Shown piece after piece: positions 33,857 to 43,400 of a stretch of 64,000 nt of DNA (the first letter of the stretch is position 1; each line of letters starts with the position of its first letter). The notes under the pieces are model-generated. The model saw only the letters and a list, made by a program, of their open reading frames with translations. It was not told the DNA's origin and made no database searches. Source of the DNA: Actinoplanes regularis (GTDB lineage Bacteria; Actinomycetota; Actinomycetes; Mycobacteriales; Micromonosporaceae); contig NZ_FZNR01000012.1 of NCBI RefSeq assembly GCF_900188005.1, positions 186,001 to 250,000 on the forward strand, in the 5' to 3' direction. The position numbers were made by a program, and so were the translations under genes.

Positions 33857-34806
33857 TGCCCGACTACACCTGGAAGACCTTGGACGCGGGCATCGCGGAA
33901 CTACGCCGCAAAGCGTTCGAGAGGGCCTGTCTGCAACAGGCGATCCCGCCGTGGGACAACGTCGAGCGCGATCCTGAACAGAACACCGAGATGGCGCGCC
34001 TCGACCGATTCTTCGACGGCGTACCCGGCCTGTTCGAGCCGTTCCGCACGATGCCCGGCCCGGAGACGTTCGATCCGCTGAAGGCCCAGATCGTCAACGC
34101 GGCGCAGTTTCTCACCACCACACAGAACGCCCCGAGTCCGGTGTTCGACCTGCCCGGTGAGCCTCGTGTCGAATACGCCGGGGCGACAACGGCCAGCGAC
34201 TACCTGACCGACTGGAGCGGGCGGGCCGCTCGGCAGTTCAAGACCAACTACCTCGATCCGCTGCCCATTCAGCTCAATGGGCAGTTCAACCTGGTCTCGG
34301 CAGGGCACCGCATGATGGTCGCGGAGGCGGAACTCTGGCGCATGGCCCGCGACGACGTCGCCCAGATCGTCAACGGCGGAATCAACGCGATCGACCAGCT
34401 CTCCGGCTTCTGCGACAAGAACGGCTGGACCGTCACCCTCACCACGGTCGCGGCGATCGCCACGATCGCCGCTGTCCCGATCGCCCAGGCCGCGCTGCCG
34501 CTGGCCATCGTCGACGGTGTCGCCTCGGTGGCGGCCACCCTGCTCAAGGACGATCCACCGCACACGGGCACCTATCACGGGAATACCGCCGAGAAGGTCA
34601 TCGCCGAGGTGGGCCGGGCGCTGCAGGACCTGGCCGATCGAATCAACGCGCAGGAGGCGAAGATCGGGCTCTTCCTGTCGAACGCCGCGGCACTCCTGAA
34701 CGGACCGCATCGCGGCGCGTTCGTCCCGGCCAGGCCGCTCCTTGCGGAGACGACCGCGAGCAACTACGCCGACGACCAGCATCTGGGCGGGGTGGGACGA
34801 CGATGA
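33856..34806 (+). CDS. Hypothetical protein of the WXG100-like cassette, with hydrophobic segment
   Basis: The 316-residue protein is not recognised. The N-terminal half is soluble and helical (YTWKTLDAGIAELRRKAFERA; WSGRAARQFKTNYLDPL, an LxG-like pattern). At about 197-230 lies a hydrophobic stretch (VAAIATIAAVPIAQAALPLAI) that could insert in a membrane. It may be the larger secreted partner of the small protein before it. Start and previous stop share one base (TGATG). Confidence 0.6.
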   Translation: MPDYTWKTLDAGIAELRRKAFERACLQQAIPPWDNVERDPEQNTEMARLDRFFDGVPGLFEPFRTMPGPETFDPLKAQIVNAAQFLTTTQNAPSPVFDLPGEPRVEYAGATTASDYLTDWSGRAARQFKTNYLDPLPIQLNGQFNLVSAGHRMMVAEAELWRMARDDVAQIVNGGINAIDQLSGFCDKNGWTVTLTTVAAIATIAAVPIAQAALPLAIVDGVASVAATLLKDDPPHTGTYHGNTAEKVIAEVGRALQDLADRINAQEAKIGLFLSNAAALLNGPHRGAFVPARPLLAETTASNYADDQHLGGVGRR

Positions 34807-35318
34807 CCGCGCTTTCCGACCGGCTCGAGGACCTTCATGTGCACGCCTCGGCTCCCGGCGGCGGTGTGCACGGCGAGCTACGCGGCGCCTCGGGCGTACT
34901 GATCTATCTCTCCACCGGCTTCTATCGGCAGAGCACCGAGCGGGAGCTGGAGCATCGTCTCGAGCAGCTCGGTCGGCTGTTGTGGGTGAACCGGACCCGG
35001 CTCTACCGGGAAACGGTCGAGCAGTTCGGGGACGGGCTTCGCATCGAGCATCCCGATCCGGAACGGGACCCCGCCGACGCGGCTTTCGTCGAACGGCGAG
35101 CGCTCCTGGTCGCCCGAGGCACCTCCCCTGACGGCCGGGTCACGATCGCCGTCGAGGGAATGACCACGTGGCGGGTGACCATCTCGGACAACACATTGCG
35201 TACTCTCGATGAGTCCTCGTTCACGCGCGCGGTCGAGATCGCCGCCGGCCGGATGATCGACGACCAGGCGATGCACATCCTCCAGCTCAAAGCCCAGGTG
35301 TATGGGGAGCCGACGTGA
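34803..35318 (+). CDS. YbaB-like-pattern protein of the WXG100-like cassette
   Basis: The 171-residue soluble protein has GVHGELRGASGVLIYLSTGFYRQ near the start and GTSPDGRVTIAVEGMTTWRVTIS in the second half, which recalls the beta-sheet of the YbaB/EbfC fold. YbaB-type proteins often accompany actinobacterial ESX-like cassettes. The resemblance is weak. ATGA overlap with the previous gene. Confidence 0.5.
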   Translation: MTALSDRLEDLHVHASAPGGGVHGELRGASGVLIYLSTGFYRQSTERELEHRLEQLGRLLWVNRTRLYRETVEQFGDGLRIEHPDPERDPADAAFVERRALLVARGTSPDGRVTIAVEGMTTWRVTISDNTLRTLDESSFTRAVEIAAGRMIDDQAMHILQLKAQVYGEPT

Positions 35319-35761
35319 AGCGTTTCCTTCTGTCTCTTGTTCTGCTTCTCGCGGCCGGAGCACTCGGACTGCTCGTGCCGACCGTCGCCCGCAACAGCCA
35401 ACCCGACTTCGCGAAGGCCGAACAAGTGGGGACCGGCATAGTCTCCGCGTGCTCCGAACAAGGACCGGTGACGCTGGGCGGTTTCGGGTACACCAGCAAG
35501 TGCCAGCTGGACGTGACCTGGCAGGACGGGAGCAGGCATTTTGTCGATCCGGATCGTTACGGGTTCGCCGACTTCGCGGAGATCGGCAAGACCATCACGG
35601 TCGGTGACCTGGGTGACGGCGAGTATGCCCGGCCGGATCGGCCTTTCCGGCCACTTGTCGTGGCCTCGGCCTGGGCGTTGGCGATCCTGGCGGTCGCGGC
35701 GCTGGTGACCGGTGTGCTGGGCGTGCGGCGTGTGATTCGGGAACACGTCGACTTCACTTGA
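35315..35761 (+). CDS. Membrane protein of the WXG100-like cassette (DUF6346-like)
   Basis: The 148-residue protein has one helix at about 4-24, an extracytoplasmic part of ~85 residues with two Cys (SACSEQGPVTLGGFGYTSKCQLDV), and a second helix at about 113-138. This layout resembles actinobacterial DUF6346 proteins of unknown function. GTG start overlapping the previous stop (GTGA). Confidence 0.6.
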   Translation: MKRFLLSLVLLLAAGALGLLVPTVARNSQPDFAKAEQVGTGIVSACSEQGPVTLGGFGYTSKCQLDVTWQDGSRHFVDPDRYGFADFAEIGKTITVGDLGDGEYARPDRPFRPLVVASAWALAILAVAALVTGVLGVRRVIREHVDFT

Positions 35762-35784
35762 AGCACGGGTGTAAGCATGGGCGT

Positions 35785-36489
35785 ATGACGACCCGAGTCG
35801 CGATGTGGTCCGGGCCGCGGAACATCTCCACGGCGATGATGCGTAGCTTCGGCGCGCGCCCGGACACCCTGGTGGTCGATGAGCCGCTCTACGCCCACTA
35901 CCTCGACGCGACCGGAATCGACCATCCCGGACGGGACGCGGTCCTGAACAGCCAGACGCGGCGGTGGGAGGACGTCGCCGCGGCCCTGACAGGCCCGCTG
36001 CCGGGGACGCTTGCCGTGTACTACCAGAAGCACATGGCCCATCACCTGCTGCCGGACATCGGCCGGGAGTGGCTCGGCGCGCTCACCCACGCGTTCCTGA
36101 TCCGGGACCCGGCGCACGTCGTCGCGTCCTATGCCCGGGTCCGTGGCGAGCCGACCCTGGCCGACCTGGGCTTCCCGCAGCAGGTGGAGATCTTCCGAGC
36201 CTTCGGCGGCCCGGTCGTCGAGGCCGCCGACGTGCTGCGGGACCCGGCCGGCACGCTGGGGCGGCTCTGCGCGGCCCTCGGCTTCGCCTTCTATCCGGCG
36301 ATGCTCTCCTGGGCGCCGGGCCCGCGCGAAACCGACGGCGTCTGGGCGCCTTTCTGGTACGACTCGGTCTGGGCTTCGAGCAGCTTCGCGCCGTACGATC
36401 CCAGCCCGGCCGTCGTGCCGCCACATCTCGCCCCGCTGGTCGAGGCGGCCCGCCCCTACTACGCCGAGCTGGCCCGGCACCGCCTCTGA
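35785..36489 (+). CDS. Sulfotransferase-family protein
   Basis: The 234-residue protein begins with VAMWSGPRNISTAMMRSF, the P-loop-like 5'-PSB site that binds PAPS in sulfotransferases. LIRDPAHVVASYARVRG follows as the 3'-phosphate (RxxxxxxxS) motif. The length is at the short end of the family. It is convergent with a class IV aminotransferase gene; such pairs occur in other bacteria, but the acceptor is unknown. An in-frame upstream ATG exists but lies in the overlap with the previous gene. Confidence 0.75.
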   Translation: MTTRVAMWSGPRNISTAMMRSFGARPDTLVVDEPLYAHYLDATGIDHPGRDAVLNSQTRRWEDVAAALTGPLPGTLAVYYQKHMAHHLLPDIGREWLGALTHAFLIRDPAHVVASYARVRGEPTLADLGFPQQVEIFRAFGGPVVEAADVLRDPAGTLGRLCAALGFAFYPAMLSWAPGPRETDGVWAPFWYDSVWASSSFAPYDPSPAVVPPHLAPLVEAARPYYAELARHRL

Positions 36490-36592
36490 CCACGCTCCCC
36501 AGCCGCCAGACGGTCGTACCGTCGCTGACAGGGCTCCCCGAGCGCAAGACGGGGCGTACCGCCTCTGACCACGCTTCCCAGCTGTCAGACGG
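36479..36592 (+). repeat. 35-bp direct repeat duplicating the 3' end of the sulfotransferase gene
   Basis: The 35 bp at 36479-36513, beginning accgcctctgaccacgct, recur at 36558-36592 with few mismatches. The second copy contains the stop codon of the opposing aminotransferase gene. A small segmental duplication between convergent genes is the simplest explanation. Confidence 0.75.
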
Positions 36593-37511
36593 GCTCGCCG
36601 CCGATCGGCTCGTCGACCAGGCGGACGCCATTGGACGCCGCGTGCTCGTGGTAGCGCTTCGCGACCCTCTGCGTCATCGGCCCCACCTGACCGTTTCCGA
36701 TCGTACGGCCGTCGATCGTGGTGACGGCGGCGATCTCGCCCATCGTGCCGGTGCAGAACACCTCGTCGGCGGTGTACATCTCGGTCAGCGACATGTCGCG
36801 GACCACGGCCGGGATCCCGTCCGCGGCGGCCAGTTCCAGCACCGTCTGCCGGGTGATCCCTTCCGGGCAGGCGGCCGTCGTCGGCGTGACCAGTGTTCCG
36901 TCGGTGACCGCGAACAGGTGCGTCGCGTTGGTCTCCGCGACGAAGCCCCGCTGGTCGAGCATCAGCGCGTCGTCGGCGCCGGCCGCGTTCGCCTCGATCT
37001 TGGCGAGGATCGAGTTGAGCAGGTTGTTGTGGTGGATCTTCGGGTCGAGAACGTCCGGGCCGGGGCGGCGCACGCTGGCGGTGATCAGGGTGAGCCCACC
37101 GGTGTCGTAGACCGGCGGCTTGTGCTCGGCCAGCACGATCAGGGTCGGGCCGGCACGGTTGAGGCGCGGGTCCATGCCACTGGTCACCTTCGGCCCACGG
37201 GTGAGGGTCAGGCGTACGTGGACTCCGTCGTACATCGAATTGGCTTCGAGCGTCGCCGTGACCACCTCGACGATCTCCTCGTCGGACGGGATTTCGGCGA
37301 AGCCGAGCGCCGTCGCCGACCGGCGCAGCCGGGCGAGATGGGCGCCGAGCCCGAAGACGGCGCCGCGGTAGAGGCGCAGCCCCTCCCAGACCCCGTCGCC
37401 GCCCTGGACCACCGAGTCGAACGGCGAGATGCCGGGCTCGTCGCGGTGCAGTAGTCGCCCGTTGACCCAGTAGCGCAAGCCGGCGTTGCGCTCGTCGTAT
37501 GTCTGCAGCAT
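36585..37511 (-). CDS. Class IV aminotransferase (branched-chain/D-amino-acid type)
   Basis: The 308-residue protein has the class IV PLP fold: RYWVNGRLLHRDE with the usual start, Lys in DPKIHHNNLLNSILAKIEA for the Schiff base, FVAETNATHLF and ITRQTVLELA. BCAT-like enzymes interconvert branched-chain amino acids and keto acids; D-amino-acid or 4-amino-4-deoxychorismate activities are also possible in this fold. It is divergent from the DyP gene with a dyad between. Confidence 0.85.
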   Translation of the reverse strand: MLQTYDERNAGLRYWVNGRLLHRDEPGISPFDSVVQGGDGVWEGLRLYRGAVFGLGAHLARLRRSATALGFAEIPSDEEIVEVVTATLEANSMYDGVHVRLTLTRGPKVTSGMDPRLNRAGPTLIVLAEHKPPVYDTGGLTLITASVRRPGPDVLDPKIHHNNLLNSILAKIEANAAGADDALMLDQRGFVAETNATHLFAVTDGTLVTPTTAACPEGITRQTVLELAAADGIPAVVRDMSLTEMYTADEVFCTGTMGEIAAVTTIDGRTIGNGQVGPMTQRVAKRYHEHAASNGVRLVDEPIGGEPV

Positions 37512-37551
37512 GCCTCTGTTCTAGCCGGTGGACCGCCACCCGCACCCAGCG

Positions 37552-37578
37552 GATCCACCAAATCGAATGGGGTGGATC
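37552..37578. promoter_or_regulatory. Dyad between divergent aminotransferase and DyP genes
   Basis: A perfect 8-bp repeat gatccacc / ggtggatc with an 11-nt spacer is followed by a third half-site (ggatccac) near 37599. It lies 41-67 bp upstream of the aminotransferase start and 60 bp before the peroxidase start. An operator is likely, but the regulator is not identified. Confidence 0.45.
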
Positions 37579-37637
37579 GATGGCATCGCCAACCATAGGA
37601 TCCACTTCGGACAGTTCGCGTCAACGGGGAGGTTCTT

Positions 37638-39197
37638 GTGACGGAAAGGCGGCGTGAGCTCGCCGAACAGGTTGCCAATGATCATGCTCGAGGGGCACTC
37701 TCCCGGCGCGAGGCGATCCGCCGCCTGGGCGTGCTCGGGATCGGTGGGGCGGCGGCGACCGGACTCGCCGATGTGCTGCGGCCCGCGCCCGCGGTCGCGG
37801 CGGCGCCCGCCCCCGGCCTCCACGACGAGCGGGAGATCCAGGGCAACATCCTGCAGGCGTTCGGTGGGCAGTACCAGGCGTTCGTGTTCGTGACGTTCGG
37901 CAACAAACGCACCGAGGCACGGGCGTGGCTGGCCGGCGCGGCCGGGCGCGTGGACACCACCGGCGATGTCATGGCCGCCCGGACCGGCTCCGGGATCGCG
38001 GCCGGGACCTCGCTGATGGGGCTCGGGCTGACCGCCACCGGCCTGGTCACCCTGCACCCGGAGGTGGCCGCCGAACTGGCCCGCTTCGAGGCGTTCTGGC
38101 TCGGCCCCCTGGGCAACCGGCTCGACGACGCCGGACGGTTGACCACCACACCGACCCTGCTCGGCGATGTCGGCGCCAGCCACCCGGCCAAATGGCTGAT
38201 CGGCGGGCCGGGACGCCCGCCGGTCGACGCACTGCTGACCCTGGCCGCCGAGGACGAGGCGACCCTGCGGCGGCGGGTCGCTCAGGAGCGCCAGGCGGTC
38301 ACCCAGGCCGGACTCGCGGTCCTCTCCGTGGACGGGGAGGACCAGCAGTGGGGTGTGACGCTCCGTAACACGGACGGCAAGCGCACCGAGCACTTCGGCT
38401 TCGTCGACGGCCTCACACAGCCCGGCGTTCGTGGCGTGCACGGCGCGACCGACACCACCGCGATCGCGGCGGGCGAGTTCCTGCTCGGCTTCGCGGGCGA
38501 GCGGCGACCGATGGCGCTCGGACAACGGCCGTCGGCGGCGGACTGGATGTGGGGCGGCTCGTTCCAGGTGTTCCGGCGACTCCGGCAGGACGTGGCCGGC
38601 TGGTGGGCCAAGATGGACCAGCTCAGCGGGGCGGACGGCACGCCCGAGGAGGTCGCTGCCCGAGCCATGGGACGCAAGCTCGACGGGACGCCGCTGGCGT
38701 CCGGCGGTGAAGGCTTCACCTTCGAGGACGATCCGCACGGCAGGAAGACCCCGCTGTACGCCCACATCCGCAAAATGAATCCACGACACGACGAGGTGTT
38801 CCGCGACCGGAGTCACCGGATCCTGCGACGCGGCATTCCCTACGGACCGGCGATGGACCGCGGGCGGCCCGACGACGCGGATCGCGGGATGCTGTTCAAC
38901 GCGTACATGGCCGGTATCGAGGACCAATTCGAGTTCCTGCAGCGCCGGTGGGCGAACGATCCGAAGGTCACCTCGGAGACCCTGTCGAAGTTCGGAAAGA
39001 AGGGTGCCACGTCCGACGGCTTCGACCCGGTCATCGGAGACGGGCCGGACGTAGCCGCGAAGCGCCTCGGCAAGGACGCCGTCAAGGGTGTGCCACCGCT
39101 GGCGTTCGGCGGATTCGTCACGACGACCGGTTCGGTGTACGCCTTCACCCCGACCCGAGCCGCCCTCCGCCTGCTCTCCACCGACTCGAGCCTGTAG
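37638..39197 (+). CDS. DyP-type peroxidase with Tat signal
   Basis: The 519-residue enzyme has a twin-arginine N-terminus (SRREAIRRLGVLGIGGAAATG), the distal-side GFVDG motif at 254-258 with Asp257, proximal heme His376 in HIRKMNPR, and the LFNAYMAGIEDQFEFLQRRW segment. DyP peroxidases oxidise dyes, aromatics and lignin-like substrates with H2O2. Tat export means it folds with heme in the cytoplasm. GTG start with GGGGAGG upstream. A paralogue without signal lies at 44572-45978, and an unknown ~200-residue protein is encoded 11 bp downstream. Confidence 0.9.
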   Translation: MTERRRELAEQVANDHARGALSRREAIRRLGVLGIGGAAATGLADVLRPAPAVAAAPAPGLHDEREIQGNILQAFGGQYQAFVFVTFGNKRTEARAWLAGAAGRVDTTGDVMAARTGSGIAAGTSLMGLGLTATGLVTLHPEVAAELARFEAFWLGPLGNRLDDAGRLTTTPTLLGDVGASHPAKWLIGGPGRPPVDALLTLAAEDEATLRRRVAQERQAVTQAGLAVLSVDGEDQQWGVTLRNTDGKRTEHFGFVDGLTQPGVRGVHGATDTTAIAAGEFLLGFAGERRPMALGQRPSAADWMWGGSFQVFRRLRQDVAGWWAKMDQLSGADGTPEEVAARAMGRKLDGTPLASGGEGFTFEDDPHGRKTPLYAHIRKMNPRHDEVFRDRSHRILRRGIPYGPAMDRGRPDDADRGMLFNAYMAGIEDQFEFLQRRWANDPKVTSETLSKFGKKGATSDGFDPVIGDGPDVAAKRLGKDAVKGVPPLAFGGFVTTTGSVYAFTPTRAALRLLSTDSSL

Positions 39198-39208
39198 GGA
39201 GCCCGATC

Positions 39209-39814
39209 ATGACTGGTATTGGCGTCAGCGATGCCTACTTCGACCTGGTCGGCGCCTGCGTGCACTCGATCCGCTTCATCTTCGCGGCACAGATCGATTA
39301 TCCCTACGCCTTGGCTCGGCTGGCCGAGGACAACCCTCCGGAGTCGCTGTTCCGGCGGGTGCAGGTGGCCTCGCCGCCCCCGAGCCGGAACGCCAAGCCC
39401 TGGCAGACCGGGTTGACCCTGGGCGGCGCCCCCTTCGACCCGTCCTCCGGCTCGCTGGACCGTTTGAATGACGTCCGGTTCGTGGCCGGCATCGACAATC
39501 TCGACGCACCGGAACCGGATGCGATCGTCCTGGACCAGTGGTTCGAGATTCCCGCTGCCGCGAGGAAGGTCGCCTTCTCGTACGACGAACCGCGACCCTA
39601 CCTGCTCTCTTTTCCGTATTGGCAGCCGGTCGACGGGCCGGGCGACACGGCCACCATGGACGTCGCCTACTCCGCCACGCTTCGCGCCAACTGGACGAAG
39701 ACGCCGACGTCCCACTGGGTGGCGGTGAGTTTCGACGCCTTCTGGCCTGCTGAGCGGGACAGCGCGGAGGTACTCGTTCCGCTGGGCGCCTGCGACAGGC
39801 TCTGCCCCAGCTGA
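39209..39814 (+). CDS. DyP-associated protein of unknown family, copy 1
   Basis: The 201-residue protein has no signal peptide and no recognised domain. It shares long blocks with 39874-40473: ESLFRRVQVASPPPSR, WQTGLTL, IVLDQWFEIP, WVAVSFDAFWPAERDSA and a C-terminal LGACDRLCPS. The two conserved C-terminal Cys suggest metal or disulfide chemistry. AGGGAG lies 8 nt before the ATG. It follows the Tat-type DyP by 11 bp, so they form one operon. Confidence 0.75.
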   Translation: MTGIGVSDAYFDLVGACVHSIRFIFAAQIDYPYALARLAEDNPPESLFRRVQVASPPPSRNAKPWQTGLTLGGAPFDPSSGSLDRLNDVRFVAGIDNLDAPEPDAIVLDQWFEIPAAARKVAFSYDEPRPYLLSFPYWQPVDGPGDTATMDVAYSATLRANWTKTPTSHWVAVSFDAFWPAERDSAEVLVPLGACDRLCPS

Positions 39815-39830
39815 GACCGACGAAATGAGC

Positions 39831-39856
39831 CGCCGCCCGACCTGTGCCGGGCGGCG
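39831..39856. terminator. Hairpin between convergent DyP-associated genes
   Basis: A perfect 9-bp stem cgccgcccg / cgggcggcg with an 8-nt loop sits between the two convergent stop codons (39814 and 39874) and can act on both strands. Confidence 0.75.
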
Positions 39857-39873
39857 ACTCGTATCTGAAGGCG

Positions 39874-40473
39874 TCAGGACGGGCAGTTCTCGTCGCAGTC
39901 GCCGAGCGGGATCAACACGTCGGCGCTGTCACGCTCCGGCGGCCAGAAGGCATCGAAGCTGACCGCAATCCAGTCACTGGCGGGTGGACCGTCGAAGTCG
40001 ATCCGGTAGGTCCCGTGATACTCAACCTTCTTGGTAACGCTCTTCTCGCCCGGCCCGACCGGATTCCAATACTGAACGGACAGTAGGTATTGTCCGACAT
40101 CCGGCCCCGGGAACTCGACCGTGCCAGCCTGTCGCGGAACACTGATCCATCGATCCAGTACGATGCTCTGCGGATCAGGCAAGTCGAGGGCAGGGGCACC
40201 TTCCTCAACCTTCACCTCAGCGAGCCGGCTAGGGACGACCCCCGGCTGGAACGGCTTCTCATCCAAGGTCAGACCGGTCTGCCAGGACTCACCGGCACGA
40301 CTGGGTGGCGGGGAAACCACCTGCACTCGACGGAACAGAGCCGGGGCGGGGATCATCGTCGACATGCCGGCCGCCGCGTAGGGATATTCGATTGGAGTTG
40401 CGAGACGGAACCGTAGGCCGTGGGCGCACGAATCTATTAACTCGAAGGCAACGTCGCTGACAGGTGACGACAT
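39874..40473 (-). CDS. DyP-associated protein of unknown family, copy 2
   Basis: The 199-residue paralogue of 39209-39814 (ALFRRVQVVSPPPSR, WQTGLTL, IVLDRWISVP, WIAVSFDAFWPPERDSA, LGDCDENCPS) is more diverged in the first and central parts. The start is fixed by alignment of SPVSDVAFELIDSCAHG with the paralogue. It is divergent from the giant cyclase with only about 26 bp between the starts, so both promoters must lie inside coding sequence or be leaderless. Confidence 0.75.
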   Translation of the reverse strand: MSSPVSDVAFELIDSCAHGLRFRLATPIEYPYAAAGMSTMIPAPALFRRVQVVSPPPSRAGESWQTGLTLDEKPFQPGVVPSRLAEVKVEEGAPALDLPDPQSIVLDRWISVPRQAGTVEFPGPDVGQYLLSVQYWNPVGPGEKSVTKKVEYHGTYRIDFDGPPASDWIAVSFDAFWPPERDSADVLIPLGDCDENCPS

Positions 40474-40499
40474 GTCCCCGGGACCCCCTGGCCGACAAG

Positions 40500-43400
40500 A
40501 TGATGATCGATAACCATGAAAGCAAGACCGAGATCGGAAAGGCGGCTCGTCAAGGCGTGACCGACGATCTCTCTCGTCCGGCATCGCAGATCGCGACTGA
40601 GCTGGCCGCGACCTGGCGTTCTTACCTGCCCGATCATGCCATGGGTCTACTCAGGACCAGAGGAACTGTCGGCAATCTTCCGCTGACCGAGAAGGTCGCC
40701 GCTGTGGTGTTGTTCGCAGACGTGGCCGGCTTCACCACGATGGCCGAGAGCCTGGCGGGCTCCGGCAGCTACGGCACCGAGCGTCTCACATCGGTGATCA
40801 ATCAATGGTTCGCCGTCACTGCCGAGGCGATCGTCACGGCTGGCGGCAGCGTTGTGGACTTCGCGGGCGACGCTCTGGTCGGAATGTTCCGATACACGCC
40901 CGAAACCGCGTCGGTCGTGGCCCGCCGTGCGATGAGATGTGCCGAGATCATCAGGGAGGCTACTGCGTCGGTTTCCCCAGTACCTACACCCGACGGCCAG
41001 CGACCGTTGGCCATCCGGATCGGTCTCGCCTCCGGGCCATTGCTGGTGATGATTCTCGGCGACTTTGCCACTCGCCTGCAGCACCTGGTCGCGGGTCCCG
41101 CGTTGGACTCAGCGGTCGCGGCGCTTCATCGCGCCGAGCGGGACGAGATCGCGGTGGACCCTCACCTACTTGACATCGCCGGCCCAGCCATCGCCGTCCC
41201 TGCCGCGCCGGTGGTTCCCGTTGCACCGATCGCTGAACTGGAGGAACTACTCGCGCCCTTCCTTCACTCGGCGATCCGTACGCGCCTTCGATCGGGGCGG
41301 CACGAGCTGATCAACGAGCATCGGAAGGTCACCACAGCCTTCGTCCGGCTACCGGACCTCTCCGCAGATGATCCGGACACCGTCCAGACGCTACAACGGT
41401 ACCTCGGCACGGGTGTAGCGATCATCGAGCGGTACGGCGGCCACCTACGCCATCTGATGACAGATGACAAAGGCACTGTCATGGTGGCGGTGTTCGGTAC
41501 CCCGGTCAGTCACGAGAACGACGAGGAACGGGCGCTTCGCTGCTGCATCGAACTGCTGGCGCTGCCGGGTGGCCCCTATCGAGGCGGCATCACCACAGGG
41601 CGGGTCTATTGCGGTGAGGTCGGCTCCGACCTCCGTCGCGAGTACGCCGTGGTGGGCGACGCCGTAAACCTCGCCGCGCGACTCATGCAGGCCGCCCCGG
41701 CCGGTCATCTGCTCATCGACCAGGCCACGCACGATCGCGTGCGCGATATTATCCTCCACCCACGACCGGCAGCGGTGGCCGCGAAGGGCAAGGCAGATCC
41801 TGTCCCGGTCTGGATCGTGCGCGAGACGCAGGAGGCCGGGCCACCGTCCATCCGGCCATCCACAACTCATGGACCGCTGGTGGGCCGCGCCTCGGAACTG
41901 GGCCTGTTGGACCGCTTCAGCCGACAGGTCAGCGCGGGCGTCGGACAGTTGATCTGGCTACACGGTGAAGCCGGCATCGGAAAGACCCGACTCGCGGACG
42001 AGATGCTCTGCATCACTCGCTCGCTAGGGTTCACCGAGTACACGGGCGGCTGCCGCTCGCACGGCATGAGCACCAGCTATCTGATCTGGCGCTCGATCTT
42101 CCGGAAGCTTCTCGAGATTGATCCCGATCTGCCCGTTCCCACCCAGCAGGAAGCACTCACCGAGCGCATCTCCCGCTACGACGGATCCGGGCTGCGTGCC
42201 CCCCTGCTCGCCGCAGTGATCAATCTGCCGATGGCGGACAACGAGCTCACCGCCCAACTCGAGCCCTCGGGTCGTGAAGAGCTTCTCCGCTCCACTCTGC
42301 TGGCTGCTCTTCGGGACCGTACTGTGGCGGGGCCGCTAATCCTGCTGCTGGAGGACTGCCACTGGATCGACCCGGCCTCGTTGGCACTGCTGGAACACCT
42401 GGTGCAGCAGATTGCGGACCTTCCCGTCCTGGTGGTAGCCACATCTCGTGAGTCCATGCCGGAGAAGCTGACCGGGCCAGCACACGTCGCCGACCTCCGG
42501 CTGGCGCAGATGATCAGGGAAGACGCGGAACAGCTCGCCACTCTTCGGCTGCGTGAGCGCCACGGCGAGGAAATCGCGATCGCGCCTGAGGTGCTCCGCC
42601 AGATCTCTGAGCAGGCCAACGGCAACGCCTTCTACGTGGAGGAACTCGTCAGTTACCTGCACGGGCGTGGCATCGATCCCGGCGATCCACGCGCACTCGT
42701 CGGGGTACCCGTGCCGGACAACCTGCAACGGCTGGTCATGGCCCGCATCGACCAGCTCAGCGATGACGAGAAGGCGACCATCAAGGTCGCCAGTGTGATC
42801 GGACGGCGCTTCCAACCTCCCTGGATTGCTTCGGTCTACCCAGCCGCCGGAACCGCACCCCAGGTAGCGGGCCATCTCGGCCGCCTGCACGCCCTTGACC
42901 TGACACCCCGGATCGTGCCGGGAGCCCAAGCGGAATATCAGTTCAAGCACCCGGTCACCCAAGAGGCGGCGTATCAAAGCATCACCTATGACACCCGTGC
43001 GTCCCTTCACGAACGGGTGGGCCTGTTCATCGAGGAGACATACGCCGATCGACTTGCTCAGTACGTCGATGTACTGGCCCATCACTATGCCCGTACCGAG
43101 CGCACCGACAAGCAACGCGACTGGTTCCGAGCCGCGGGTGACAGGGCGAAGGAGATGTTCGCCAATGAGACGGCGACGTACTACTACGGGTTGCTGCTGC
43201 CTCTGCTCGCCGAGGCAGAGCGGGCCGAACTGCACGTCGAGATCGGCAGCGTTCACCAGCACACCGGGCAGTGGGCGGAGGCTGAGGATCACTACCTTCA
43301 GGCGATGCGCCTCGCGCGTACAACCGGCAGGCGGGACGTTCTGGCAAGCGCCCAGCGTCAGCTCGGTGACCTGTTGATGTACACGCGATCCGACGATGAG

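Noticed and set aside
37638..39197. DyP cargo of an encapsulin nanocompartment
   Set aside because: No encapsulin gene lies in the window, and neither DyP ends in the typical cargo peptide; this one has a Tat signal.
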